Shown here piece by piece: positions 25,493 to 33,920 of a stretch of 54,991 bases of DNA. Every line of letters begins with the position of its first letter. Position 1 is the first letter of the stretch. This DNA is from Bradyrhizobium sp. NAS96.2 (GTDB lineage: Bacteria; Pseudomonadota; Alphaproteobacteria; Rhizobiales; Xanthobacteraceae): positions 1 through 54,991 of the forward strand of contig NZ_LGHK01000003.1 of assembly GCF_001908235.1 (NCBI RefSeq). Direction: 5' to 3'. The notes below the pieces were generated by a model. It ran no database searches and had not been told where the DNA came from. It saw only the letters and a program-made list of their open reading frames with translations. The translations under genes and the position numbers were made by a program.

Positions 25493-26277
25493 AACCTGTC
25501 CTGATCGGCGAGCACCTGCGCGAGTGGCGGCAGCGCCGCCATCTCAGCCAGCTCGACCTTGCGGTCGATGCCGAGATCTCGGCGCGGCATCTGAGCTTCG
25601 TCGAGACCGGCCGCTCGGCGCCGTCGCGTGACATGGTCCTCAAACTGGCGGAGCGCCTCGACGTGCCCCTACGCGAACGCAACGTGCTGCTGGTCGCCGC
25701 GGGTTTCGCACCCGCATTCCCGCAACGCTCGCTGGACGATCCCGCGCTGAGATCGGCGCGCGAGGCGATCAACCTGGTGCTGAAGGCGCATGAGCCCAAT
25801 CCGGCGCTGGCCTATGACCGGCACTGGAATCTGGTGTCGGCCAATCGCATGGTGGCGCCGCTGCTCGAGGGCGTGCCGCAGCGGCTGCTCGGCCAGCCTT
25901 TCAACATCCTGCGGCTGGCGTTCCACCCGGAGGGCCTGGCGCCGCGCACCGTCAACCTGGCCGAATGGGCCGCACATCTTCTCGAGCGTCTGCACCGGCA
26001 ATGCGAGGCGACCGCGGATCCGGAGCTGCTCAAACTCTACCAGGACCTGAAGTCCTATCCGATCCCGGCGCGCTCGGCGCCGATCACCACCGACAACAAT
26101 GTCGCGCTGCCCTTCAAGCTCCGCCTCAATGGCGAGATCCTGAGCTTCATCTCGACAACGATGGTGTTCGGTACCCCGGTCGACATCACGCTGCAGGAAC
26201 TGGCGCTGGAGACCTTCTTTCCGGCCGATGAGCTGACCGCCGAGCGGATGCGGCAGATGGCAGCCAGTATGAAATAG
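25453..26277 (+). CDS. Helix-turn-helix regulator with MmyB-like ligand-binding domain
   Basis: A 274-residue Xre-type regulator. Residues about 19-72 form the DNA-binding domain (LREWRQRRHLSQLDLAVDAEISARHLSFVETGRSAPSR region). Residues about 105-265 match the MmyB-like ligand-binding domain, with YDRHWNLVSANRMVAPLL and HPEGLAPRTVNLAEWAAHLL. Members of this group typically regulate a neighbouring oxidoreductase or short-chain metabolism gene. The DsbA-family gene starts 72 bases downstream on the same strand, a plausible target. The ATG at 25453 follows GGTAGG. Confidence 0.9.
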   Translation: MNAHASLARAEPAKPVLIGEHLREWRQRRHLSQLDLAVDAEISARHLSFVETGRSAPSRDMVLKLAERLDVPLRERNVLLVAAGFAPAFPQRSLDDPALRSAREAINLVLKAHEPNPALAYDRHWNLVSANRMVAPLLEGVPQRLLGQPFNILRLAFHPEGLAPRTVNLAEWAAHLLERLHRQCEATADPELLKLYQDLKSYPIPARSAPITTDNNVALPFKLRLNGEILSFISTTMVFGTPVDITLQELALETFFPADELTAERMRQMAASMK

Positions 26278-26349
26278 CGGCTTGTCTCGGGGCGCTTTCG
26301 GTCTACCTTCGGGGTTCCATTTCCGCGAGGAACCCCCGAGGAAACCCCA

Positions 26350-27015
26350 ATGAGCGATCTGAAGCCGCTTCGCCTCGATATCGTCTCCGACGTCGTTTGC
26401 CCCTGGTGCTACATCGGCAAACATCGCATCGAGGATGCGCTTAAGCTGGTGCCTGACGTGCCGGTCGAGGTGCACTGGCGGCCGTTCTTCCTCAACAATT
26501 GGGTGCCGCGCGAGGGCATCAGCCGCGACGAATATCTCACGGCCAAGTTCGGCTCGGTCGAGGCCTACAAGGGCATCGCCGGCCGTGTGGTCGCCGCGGC
26601 CAGCGAGGAGGGGCTGACCTACCATCCCGAGCTCGTGAAGCGGCAGCCCAACACGATCGACTGCCATCGCCTGATCCACTGGGCTGCGGCCAAGGGCAAG
26701 GCGGCCGAGATGAAGCAGCGGCTGATGGAGCTGTACTTCCGCGACGGCGGTGATCTCACCGACACCAATGTGCTGGTGCAGGCAGCGGCCGATGTCGGGC
26801 TCGATGCCGACGATGTGCGCAAGCGTCTTGCCACCGATGAGGATGTCGCGCTGGTCTCCGCGCAGGCGCAGGAAGCCGCCGAGAAGGGTATCTCCGGCGT
26901 GCCGACCTTCGTGTTCGCGCAGAAATACGCAGTATCCGGCGCCCAGCCGGCCGAGCAGCTCGCCCGCGCCATCCGTCAGGTCTCGGCCGAGATCAACGCA
27001 CAGGCGGCGGAGTAG
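26350..27015 (+). CDS. DsbA-family oxidoreductase (FrnE-like)
   Basis: A 221-residue cytoplasmic thioredoxin-fold protein; no signal peptide. The active site CPWC (residues 17-20) follows the first strand LRLDIVSDVV. The cis-Pro loop is at GISGVPTFVFAQKYAVSGAQP near 184-204. This is the FrnE/2-hydroxychromene isomerase-like branch of DsbA, whose members act as polyketide or stress-linked disulfide oxidoreductases. The gene follows the MmyB-type regulator and ends in a clear terminator. Confidence 0.9.
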   Translation: MSDLKPLRLDIVSDVVCPWCYIGKHRIEDALKLVPDVPVEVHWRPFFLNNWVPREGISRDEYLTAKFGSVEAYKGIAGRVVAAASEEGLTYHPELVKRQPNTIDCHRLIHWAAAKGKAAEMKQRLMELYFRDGGDLTDTNVLVQAAADVGLDADDVRKRLATDEDVALVSAQAQEAAEKGISGVPTFVFAQKYAVSGAQPAEQLARAIRQVSAEINAQAAE

Positions 27016-27033
27016 TCCGCGGGTCCCTTTCCA

Positions 27034-27057
27034 AAGCCCGGCTCACGCCGGGCTTTT
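27034..27057 (+). terminator. Rho-independent terminator after the DsbA-family gene
   Basis: AAGCCCGGC pairs with GCCGGGCTT around TCAC, followed by TTTTCG. It lies 18 bases after the stop. Confidence 0.88.
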
Positions 27058-27101
27058 TCGTTTGCCCACACCACCCATCGGAAACAATCAGGGAGACAAC
27101 C

Positions 27102-27740
27102 ATGATCTATGAGCTGCGCACCTACACGGTACGTCCAGGCACCGTCGGCGAGATGGTGAAGGCCGCGAGCACGATCTCGCGCGACATCCGCGCCGATAAT
27201 TTCGGCAAGCTGGAAGGCTACTGGATCACCGAGATCGGTCCGCTCAATCAGGTCATGCACATGTGGAGCTATGCCGATCTCAACGAACGGACAAAGCTGC
27301 GCGCCGAGCTCGGGAAAAATCCGCGCTGGACCGGCGAGTACATTCCGGCGATTCGTCCGCTGCTGGTGCGCCAGGAGGTCCGGCTGCTCAATGCGATCAT
27401 TCCGCCGGTGGCGCCTGCCACCAAGGGCAACATCTATGAATTCCGCAACTATCGCGCCAAGCCGCTCGGCAGTGCCAAGCAATGGCTCGACCTGATCACC
27501 GGCGTGATGCCGGAGCGCGAGAAATATTCCAAGATCGTCGGCCTCTGGCAAACCGATGCGGGACAGCCCAACGAGGTCTGCCATATCTGGGCCTATCCCG
27601 ATCTCAACGCCCGCGCTGCGGCGCGCGGCGCCGCGCTGAAGGATCCGGCCTGGCAGGAATTCCTGGGCAAGGGCACGGCGCTGCTCGAGGAGATGCACTC
27701 GACCATCATGCTGCCGGCCCCGCACTCGCCGTTGCAATGA
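27102..27740 (+). CDS. NIPSNAP family protein
   Basis: A 212-residue protein with two ferredoxin-like NIPSNAP halves: IYELRTYTVRPGTVGEMVK at the start and NIYEFRNYRAKPLGSAKQW at about 110. The second half ends with a DPAWQEFLGKGTALLEEMHSTIMLPAPHSPL tail typical of the family. NIPSNAP proteins are small soluble dimeric proteins, some involved in metabolism of aromatic or nitrogen compounds; the role here is not known. A good GGGAGA ribosome site precedes the ATG, and terminators lie on both sides, so it is monocistronic. Confidence 0.92.
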   Translation: MIYELRTYTVRPGTVGEMVKAASTISRDIRADNFGKLEGYWITEIGPLNQVMHMWSYADLNERTKLRAELGKNPRWTGEYIPAIRPLLVRQEVRLLNAIIPPVAPATKGNIYEFRNYRAKPLGSAKQWLDLITGVMPEREKYSKIVGLWQTDAGQPNEVCHIWAYPDLNARAAARGAALKDPAWQEFLGKGTALLEEMHSTIMLPAPHSPLQ

Positions 27741-27768
27741 GGGGACGGCTGCGGGCTCGTGCCGGCAG

Positions 27769-27804
27769 AAAGCCCCACCCGACGTTTCCGTCCGATGGGG
27801 CTTT
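27769..27804 (+). terminator. Terminator after the NIPSNAP gene
   Basis: AAAGCCCCA pairs with TGGGGCTTT; the arm can extend inward through TCGGAC-type pairing. It is placed 29 bases after the stop. Confidence 0.7.
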
Positions 27805-27945
27805 CCAGGCAAGGGCATACGCTGCCTGAGAAACAGCGCTCCGTAACGCTAGAAGCGCCAGCTGACACCAACCTGACGGCGAGGTCGATTGTGTCTTGAT
27901 GTGTCTGCATGGCTACGAAAGGGTAAACCGTCCGCCGCCTGCGCG

Positions 27946-28779
27946 CTACGACAGCCAGGGCGGCATCAAGCTCCGTGATGCCGCCTCGTCCAGCACGGCA
28001 AATTGCTCCGCGCCGTCCTCGAACGCCGTGACCAATTCGGCCAGCCGGTCGAGTTCGGCAAGGGCGTTGACCTTCAAGACCTTGCCGGCTGGCGCTGCGT
28101 CGCGCCAGCTATCCCAATTGGACATTTGCCGGTTCGTGAGCGACAGCAGGTCGCGGTAGACGTTGACGTGAAGAAACCACAGGCCGGTGGTCGCGGCATG
28201 CCCGAAGGCACCGGCCGCAACCGCGTTGCTCCTCGCCAGCCGCCAGGCCTGCGACGCCGTCAGGAATGCATCGGGCGGCAGGTTCGCGCAGTCGAACATG
28301 ATCTGCTGTCGGTCGATCTGAAGCGCATCGAGCTGTGCGTCGGCCTGCAGCCAGCGTTCGTCGGCGGGTGACCAATATTCGCAGATCCAATGGTCGTGAT
28401 AGATGTCGTCGCCGATGTAGGTGGCAAAGCCGCAGCGGACCCGCGCCGGGATCGACCGGGTTCGGAGCATGCTGCACAGCAGCAGCGCATAGTCGCGGCA
28501 GGTGCCGAACGTGCGACGGCACGGCGGGCGGGCCGCGGTGAGCGATCCGGCGAACGACGCCTGGATCGATTTCAAGCGATCTGCGACCGGTTGGGTTTGC
28601 CTGATCATCGGCGTGTCAGGCGGGATGCCGTACAGCTCCGCCAGGGCGACATGAACGATCAGCCCCGAGACGACCTCGCGCAGTTCCGAGATCGTCTCGG
28701 GCAAATCATCAAATGCGCCGGCCAACGCGCCGGGGTCGGTCAACGCGTCCTGCCGGACGTAGCATTGCTGGATCGTCAC
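27946..28779 (-). CDS. Transglutaminase-like family protein
   Basis: A 277-residue cytoplasmic protein. The Cys-His-Asp triad of transglutaminase/protease folds is visible: Cys94 in FGTCRDYALLLCSMLR, His in YHDHWICEYW near 128-130 and Asp147 in WLQADAQLD. The ARVRCGFATY strand between them is typical. Bacterial members are thought to be cysteine proteases or peptidases rather than cross-linkers. It lies upstream of the BioF2-like acyltransferase on the other side of an 85-base gap, both on the minus strand. Confidence 0.87.
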   Translation of the reverse strand: MTIQQCYVRQDALTDPGALAGAFDDLPETISELREVVSGLIVHVALAELYGIPPDTPMIRQTQPVADRLKSIQASFAGSLTAARPPCRRTFGTCRDYALLLCSMLRTRSIPARVRCGFATYIGDDIYHDHWICEYWSPADERWLQADAQLDALQIDRQQIMFDCANLPPDAFLTASQAWRLARSNAVAAGAFGHAATTGLWFLHVNVYRDLLSLTNRQMSNWDSWRDAAPAGKVLKVNALAELDRLAELVTAFEDGAEQFAVLDEAASRSLMPPWLS

Positions 28780-28864
28780 GTTCCCGCCAGATCACGACGC
28801 CATCGGCTCGCGGCCGTCTTGCGCAGCCTATCGATCCGTGCCGGCTCGCGTAAGGGGGGCCGTG

Positions 28865-30094
28865 CTATCCGGGCTTGCCGCGCCGGCTGCGGATGAAGCG
28901 GACGGTGCTGCGCGCGGCCTCGTAGGCGACATTGTTCAGGGTCAGCGCGCCGTGGATGGCCGCGACCAGCGGATCGCGGCGCCGCAGCGGCAGCAGCACG
29001 TCGCCGATCGCGAAGCGGCCGCGCCAGATCGGATCGATCATGGGGTGGCCGGGCGCCGCGGTGGAATCGGCCGAATTGATCGCGGGATCGGCGCACAGAT
29101 GGCGCGTCAGCTCCAGCGTCAACTGCGCGCCGGGCGAATGCTTCGCAAAGCGCTCGTCGATGCCGATCTTGAAGAAGAAGGCGCGGTCCTGGTGGCGCAC
29201 CACGATGCCGCCGGCGACCGGGGTGCCGCCCGCATACAGCGTGACGATCTCGCAGCGGCCGGCTTCGGCCATCGCCGCCGTCGCGCGGCGGATGAAGGCC
29301 GCGTCGCCGGCATGCTGGCTGAGCGCGGTGCCGCGCTGGCCCTTCCAGCCACCGGCTTCGAGCGCAAGGAACGTCTCGAGCGCAGCCGCAACGGCACGCG
29401 GTGTGCGCGCGACGTCGAAGCGCACCGCGCCGTGGTCGGACAGGCGATGACGCTGGCGGCGCAGCTCCTTCAGCTTCTTGGGCCCGAGCGCGTCGCGCAG
29501 CAATTCGTCGGCATCACGCGTCGCATCGAGCTGCGCGCGCTGATAGGTGCTCAGCAGGCGCGGCTGCAAATCGTCGCGCGCGAGCACCGTGCGGATCGCC
29601 GCCATGGCCGGGCCTTCCAGCGCCATGGTGCGCAGGATCAGCGCATGCGCGCCCGCATCGCGCGCCTGCTGCAACATCTGGCCGGCGGCCTGCTCAGCGG
29701 CGTCGCGATCCAGCAGCGGCGTGCACAGCGTGCCGTAGGGTTCGGCGCCGACCAGTGCGGGCAGCGGAATCCGGGTGATCCGCCGCAAGGGCACGACAGG
29801 CAGCAGCCCGATCAATTGCCCGGCATCGCCCGCGGCGCTGAGCAGCGATGCGCCGGCGCGGCCGCGCGCGGACGCATCGACCGCCAATTCCCAGTCCGCC
29901 TGGTAGTAGCCATTGGGCTCGATCGCGCGCTCGGCAAGCGCGCGCCATGCGCCGACCGGCGCCGCCGACAGCGGCGGCAACGCGCGATCGTCCGTGACAT
30001 CCTTGCGCGATGCACGGCGCATCATCGCCTGGTCAGCAATATCGGCCACGTCCCTGTTTCCCCGGTCCGCGAGGCTGATCGGCCTTGCGTTCAT
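28865..30094 (-). CDS. GNAT/BioF2-like acetyltransferase (CelD-type)
   Basis: About 409 residues from the ATG at 30092-30094. The C-terminal half (about 170-370) has the BioF2-like acyltransferase layout: KKLKELRRQRHRLSDHG, FLALEAGGWKGQRGTAL, VAGGIVVRHQDRAFFFKIGIDERFAKHSPG and LTRHLCAD. Such proteins transfer acyl groups to polysaccharides or amines (cellulose/exopolysaccharide CelD-like). An upstream ATG at 30148 would add 18 residues. Neither start has a strong ribosome site. No polysaccharide genes are next to it, so the substrate is open. Confidence 0.82.
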   Translation of the reverse strand: MNARPISLADRGNRDVADIADQAMMRRASRKDVTDDRALPPLSAAPVGAWRALAERAIEPNGYYQADWELAVDASARGRAGASLLSAAGDAGQLIGLLPVVPLRRITRIPLPALVGAEPYGTLCTPLLDRDAAEQAAGQMLQQARDAGAHALILRTMALEGPAMAAIRTVLARDDLQPRLLSTYQRAQLDATRDADELLRDALGPKKLKELRRQRHRLSDHGAVRFDVARTPRAVAAALETFLALEAGGWKGQRGTALSQHAGDAAFIRRATAAMAEAGRCEIVTLYAGGTPVAGGIVVRHQDRAFFFKIGIDERFAKHSPGAQLTLELTRHLCADPAINSADSTAAPGHPMIDPIWRGRFAIGDVLLPLRRRDPLVAAIHGALTLNNVAYEAARSTVRFIRSRRGKPG

Positions 30095-30193
30095 CGGGGA
30101 CAACGCTAGCGGAAAGAAATGGAAAATGCCGTTGGGGCCATCCGGCAATTCGAGCGATCATGTTAACGGGGCGTTCAGCATACCGCGCCGCCT

Positions 30194-30376
30194 ATGCGTG
30201 TCGCGGCGCCCGCGCGGCAATCGAGCCTGGCCTATGACCGTTCCGCTTCCATCTGCCGCAGGGCGGCCTTGGCCGATGGCCGGCGGCAGCGCACGCAGAT
30301 CACCCGGAGCAATATCGTCACTGCATGCATCGCGCTTCAGAACGAGGGCTTCGCGCGTCCATCGGCGCAGCAGATC
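30194..30376 (+). pseudogene. Remnant of a TetR-family regulator (N-terminal part)
   Basis: In the frame that later runs into the SDR gene, the stretch reads ALADGRRQRTQITRSNIV then TACIALQNEGFARPSAQQI. This resembles the DNA-binding start of TetR regulators (DGRR-R-x-SR-x-I-x-AM-x-L-x-EG-x-PSA-x-x-V). The expected recognition helix and ligand domain do not follow: after about 30376 the translation loses similarity. It precedes the SDR gene, a common target of TetR regulators, so it is probably a decayed local repressor. Evidence is by recalled pattern only. Confidence 0.45.
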
Positions 30377-30580
30377 ACGGTGCCGGGAATTGCGAATGGG
30401 ATAGTCCCGCGAGGAGCTGCCCAATCGGTGGCGGTGGAAAAACGCACCCTCGGAACACGCGCGCGATCCGGATCATTTTTGCACCACCGCTGTGCGCACG
30501 TCCGCACTAAGCGGCCGATGCAGGCGCGCCTATCTGCAAGGTCCCCGGACGATCCGGGTGTGCAAACCCAGGGAATTGAT

Positions 30581-31330
30581 ATGTCGAGATTGGAAGGCAA
30601 GGTCGCGGTGATCAGCGGCGGCAACAGCGGCATCGGGCTCGCCATCGCGCAGCGCTTCGTGACGGAAGGCGCGCATGTGTTCATCTTCGGCCGGCGCCAG
30701 GACGCGCTCGACAAGGCGGCGAAGCTGATCGGCGGCAGTGTCACCGCGATCCAGGCGGACGCGTCCAGTCTCGAAGACCTCGACCGCGTCGCCGGGACCG
30801 TTCGAAAGGCCAAGGGCAGGGTGGACACGGTGGTCTCCAACGCGGGCTTCACCGAACAGGTGCCGCTCCGCGACATCACGGAGGAGCACTACGACCGCAC
30901 GTTCAACCTGATGGCCAAGGGACCGCTGTTCCTGGTGCAGAAGATGCTCCCGATGATGGGCGGCGGCGGATCGATCATCCTGGTGTCGTCAGCGATGCAC
31001 TATATGGGCCTGGCAAACCACTCGACCTATGCGGCAACCAAGGCCGCGGTGCGCTCATATGTCCGGACCTGGGCGGCCGAGTTCAAGGACAGCGGCATCC
31101 GCGCTAACCTGCTCAGCCCCGGCCCCGTCGATACGCCGATCATGGACTCTCAGGCGTCGACGGCCGAGGAAGCCGCCGCGATCCGCAAGATGTATTCCAA
31201 CTACACGCCGATGCTGAGAATTGGGCGTCCGGAGGAACTGGCCGCAGCAGCCGTTTTCCTCGCCTCGGACGAGAGCTCGTTCATGACCGGCTCAGACATG
31301 GTCGTCGACGGCGGCGTCAGCAACGTCTGA
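30581..31330 (+). CDS. SDR-family oxidoreductase
   Basis: A 249-residue classical short-chain dehydrogenase/reductase. The nucleotide-binding motif is VISGGNSGIGLAIA (residues 10-23). SNAG is at 86-89 and the catalytic Ser136/137, Tyr150 and Lys154 are in ILVSSAMHY...STYAATK. The C-terminal FLASDESSFMTGSDMVVDGG is typical. FGRR after the second strand suggests NADP(H). The open frame extends upstream to 30194, but the ATG at 30581 follows AGGGA and matches the family start. Substrate not predictable. Confidence 0.92.
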   Translation: MSRLEGKVAVISGGNSGIGLAIAQRFVTEGAHVFIFGRRQDALDKAAKLIGGSVTAIQADASSLEDLDRVAGTVRKAKGRVDTVVSNAGFTEQVPLRDITEEHYDRTFNLMAKGPLFLVQKMLPMMGGGGSIILVSSAMHYMGLANHSTYAATKAAVRSYVRTWAAEFKDSGIRANLLSPGPVDTPIMDSQASTAEEAAAIRKMYSNYTPMLRIGRPEELAAAAVFLASDESSFMTGSDMVVDGGVSNV

Positions 31331-31443
31331 TCTGCGAACCGGACCTTTCCTGTAGCGGCGCCTGATCCAGGCGCGGGCGGCGCTCGTGTTTCAGAATCTC
31401 ATAATATCCGATGTAGGACTGGCGGGCCGGGACGGTGAATGCG

Positions 31444-31896
31444 CTAAGGTTTCACGCTCCGCTGCGTTTCCACCGCAACGGCGCTCTCGACCGGCTCGTA
31501 GGTCTCGGTCATGCAGTTGTCGTCGGCTTCGACCTGCCGGCGATCGAAGATCGCGCCTTCACTGATGAAGACGCGATAGGTCTGCGTCCCCAGCGGCTTG
31601 CCGATCACTGATGTCAGTTCGGCGCGCACGCAGGCGGTCCAGCCGGTGCCGCGGGGGTCGTGCAGCGGAGCGGAGACCCGCACATGCGACGGCTGCGAGC
31701 CGGCGGTGAACACCGAATCCAGCTTGCCCGCGACCAGCCGCTTGACATCCGGAGGCGTCTCGAGCGGTGCCGGCTCGCTGGCCTTGACCTTCAACATCTC
31801 CGGCCACACCGCGTGGCTATCCGCCAGCCCGCAGCCGCTCAACATGAAGGCGGCGCCGGCCAGCAGCGCCGCCACGTGTACCTGTCCCTGTCCCAT
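31444..31896 (-). CDS. Hypothetical lipoprotein
   Basis: A 150-residue protein with a lipoprotein signal: hydrophobic LLAGAAFM then LSGC with Cys22. The mature part contains DVKRLVAGKLDSVF and a strand-rich section GWTACVRAELTSVIGKPLGTQTYRVFISEG, then one more Cys pair partner in DDNCMTETYE. I do not recognise a named family. It is flanked by a divergent small exported protein at 32055. Confidence 0.75.
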   Translation of the reverse strand: MGQGQVHVAALLAGAAFMLSGCGLADSHAVWPEMLKVKASEPAPLETPPDVKRLVAGKLDSVFTAGSQPSHVRVSAPLHDPRGTGWTACVRAELTSVIGKPLGTQTYRVFISEGAIFDRRQVEADDNCMTETYEPVESAVAVETQRSVKP

Positions 31897-32054
31897 CGGG
31901 CGTATTTAATGTGCCGCCGCCAAGATTGCGCCCCCTGGTGGGGCTGAATTCGCATCGCGCGACGCTTTGTCGATCAACAAATGTCGAGCGACAAGTTATC
32001 TTGGGGTAGAGGTGTTGCCGGATGTTTCTACGGCCGCGGGGGAGAGGGACTGAC

Positions 32055-32282
32055 ATGAGAAGCTTCACGGTTGCTGCCGTCATTCTGGCGCTGATCGCGA
32101 CAGCGACCCTGGCCCAGGGCCGGCGAGGCGGTGGGGGTGATGACAGGAAGACGGAGCAGAAGCCCAAGATCGACGAGAAGGCCTACAAGGCCGCGCTCGA
32201 TCGGATCCCCGAGCCCAAGGAGAAGTACGATCCCTGGGGTGTCACCAAGCCAGCCGCCGATCCGGCCAAGAAACCGAAGTAG
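32055..32282 (+). CDS. Small exported protein with KAYKxxLxxIPxxK...DPWG motif
   Basis: A 75-residue protein with a clear signal peptide (MRSFTVAAVILALIATATLAQ). The mature part is charged and contains DEKAYKAALDRIPEPKEKYDPWGVTKP. The same pattern occurs in the product at 40926-41201, so the two are paralogues. The ATG follows GGGAGAGGGAC. Function unknown. Confidence 0.7.
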   Translation: MRSFTVAAVILALIATATLAQGRRGGGGDDRKTEQKPKIDEKAYKAALDRIPEPKEKYDPWGVTKPAADPAKKPK

Positions 32283-32424
32283 TCGCCGCAATACCCGGCG
32301 CTCACCGGGTTCCTGCGGCGCGTGGACATGACGACCGGCGTCGGCGGCAGCACATTGCCGCACGGCATGAACCTTCATCTCACGGCTTTCGACCCATCTC
32401 CGATGTCCTTTGTCGGAGGCCGCC

Positions 32425-33849
32425 ATGCTTCGCCGTTCGCTCCTCAGCCTGATCGTTCCGGCCGCGATCCTGTTCGGCGCCGTGCCGGCATCGGCGGAAA
32501 GCCGTCTGGCGCTGGTGATCGGGCAGTCCGCCTACAAGTCGGTGCCCGCGCTGCCCAATCCGGCCAACGACGCCAAGGCTATGTCGCAGATGCTGACGGA
32601 TGCCGGATTTGCGGTGACGGCGGCGTCGGATCTGTCCCAGGATGAGATGCGCGCCCGGATCAGCGACTTCGCCGGCCAGGTGGTGGCGAAGGGCGCCGAC
32701 ACCGTGGCGCTGGTGTTCTATGCCGGGCATGGCCTGCAGATCGATGGCGAGAACTATCTGGTGCCGGTCGATGTCGATCCGAAGCGTGAGGCCGACATCC
32801 CGATCCAGGCGGTCCGGCTCAACGACATCCTGAACACGCTGACCTCGGTGCCGAGCCGGATGCGCATCGTGCTGCTCGATGCATGTCGCAACAATCCCTT
32901 CCCGGAACTCAGCAAGACCGCGGGGCACGGGCTTGCCATCGTCGATGCCAAGATCGGCGCGCCCGGCACCTTCGTGTCGTTCTCGACGTCACCGGGGGCC
33001 GAGGCTGAGGACGGCAGCGGCGCCAACAGCCCCTACACGACCGCGCTGCTGACTTCGGCGAAGGAGCCGGGGATCCCGATCGAGGATACGTTCAAGCGCG
33101 TTCGTCTTGCCGTGAACAAGGCGACCGATGGCCGCCAGACACCGTGGGACTCCTCGTCGCTCACCGACGACTTCCGCTTCATGGCAGGTCCTTCATCCTC
33201 GCCCGCGGCCACGCCGGCGCCGGCCGCGACCAAGCGTACCGTCGACGAATGGAAGCGCGAATTGCAGGGCAAGCCGATCGAGGCTGCAAACGAACTGATC
33301 GTGGTGGACGGCACCGACGAAGCCTATGAAGCCTTCGCCGCGATCTTCGCCGGCACGCCGCGCGGCCTGCAGGCGCGCGACTGGCTCGACCGGCATCGCC
33401 GCATGGTGGCGTGGAACGACGCTGTTCTCGCCAACACCGCGGCGGCCTATCGCAGTTTCCTCGTGCTGTATCCCGACAGCGATCTCACGGCCACCGCGCG
33501 CAAGTTGATCGAACGGTTGCGTTACCGTCCCGACCTGACGCCGGCCACAGCGCTCAGCGTGCCCGCGACCAATGTCGCGCTGGCGGCGCCGACGTGTCCC
33601 TGCAACGCCGCGCCGCCGGAGCAGCAGAAGGCTGCCGCGCCGGCGAAGAAGCGCGCCGAACCCGATCCGCCGCGGCGCGCAGGCAAGCGCCCGCCGCGCG
33701 TCGTGGTCGAGGGCGACGTCGTCGTGGTGCGCCGGCCGCCCCCGGCCGTGGTCTACGAGCCGGTCGGACCGCCGATCGGAATCGGGATTGGCATCCGCGG
33801 CGGCTATCGCGGCAATTATGGCGGCGGCTATCACAGGGGTGGATACTGA
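32425..33849 (+). CDS. Exported caspase-family protease (C14-like)
   Basis: A 474-residue protein with a signal peptide (cut near PASA, residue 24). The caspase-like p20 domain spans residues 26-250: SRLALVIGQSAYKSVPALPNPANDA, catalytic His102 in VFYAGHGLQ, and Cys154 in IVLLDACRNNPF. A helical repeat-like section follows (about 290-390, AYEAFAAIF..., AAYRSFLVLYPDSDLTATARKLIERL). The C-terminus is Pro/Arg-rich and ends in a Gly/Tyr-rich tail. GGAGG precedes the ATG at 32425. Bacterial homologues are often periplasmic; targets unknown. Confidence 0.9.
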   Translation: MLRRSLLSLIVPAAILFGAVPASAESRLALVIGQSAYKSVPALPNPANDAKAMSQMLTDAGFAVTAASDLSQDEMRARISDFAGQVVAKGADTVALVFYAGHGLQIDGENYLVPVDVDPKREADIPIQAVRLNDILNTLTSVPSRMRIVLLDACRNNPFPELSKTAGHGLAIVDAKIGAPGTFVSFSTSPGAEAEDGSGANSPYTTALLTSAKEPGIPIEDTFKRVRLAVNKATDGRQTPWDSSSLTDDFRFMAGPSSSPAATPAPAATKRTVDEWKRELQGKPIEAANELIVVDGTDEAYEAFAAIFAGTPRGLQARDWLDRHRRMVAWNDAVLANTAAAYRSFLVLYPDSDLTATARKLIERLRYRPDLTPATALSVPATNVALAAPTCPCNAAPPEQQKAAAPAKKRAEPDPPRRAGKRPPRVVVEGDVVVVRRPPPAVVYEPVGPPIGIGIGIRGGYRGNYGGGYHRGGY

Positions 33850-33872
33850 GGCGCCAATCGCGTAAAGGCTTT

Positions 33873-33912
33873 CCCGCATGAGATGCGGCGTCCGATGATC
33901 GCATCTTGCGGG
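33873..33912 (+). promoter_or_regulatory. Hairpin overlapping the ribosome site of the PQQ dehydrogenase gene
   Basis: CCCGC-AT-GAGATGCG pairs with CGCATCTTGCGGG with a small bulge. The last GGG of the right arm is the start of GGGAGG (33910-33915), the ribosome site for the ATG at 33921. The structure could hinder translation or end the preceding transcript; there is no T tract, so it is not a standard terminator. Confidence 0.45.
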
Positions 33913-33920
33913 AGGACGCA

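Noticed and set aside
28838..30109. Long plus-strand frame opposite the BioF2-like acyltransferase
   Set aside because: Arg/Ala/Gln-rich mirror of a real high-GC gene on the minus strand; no ribosome site or family.
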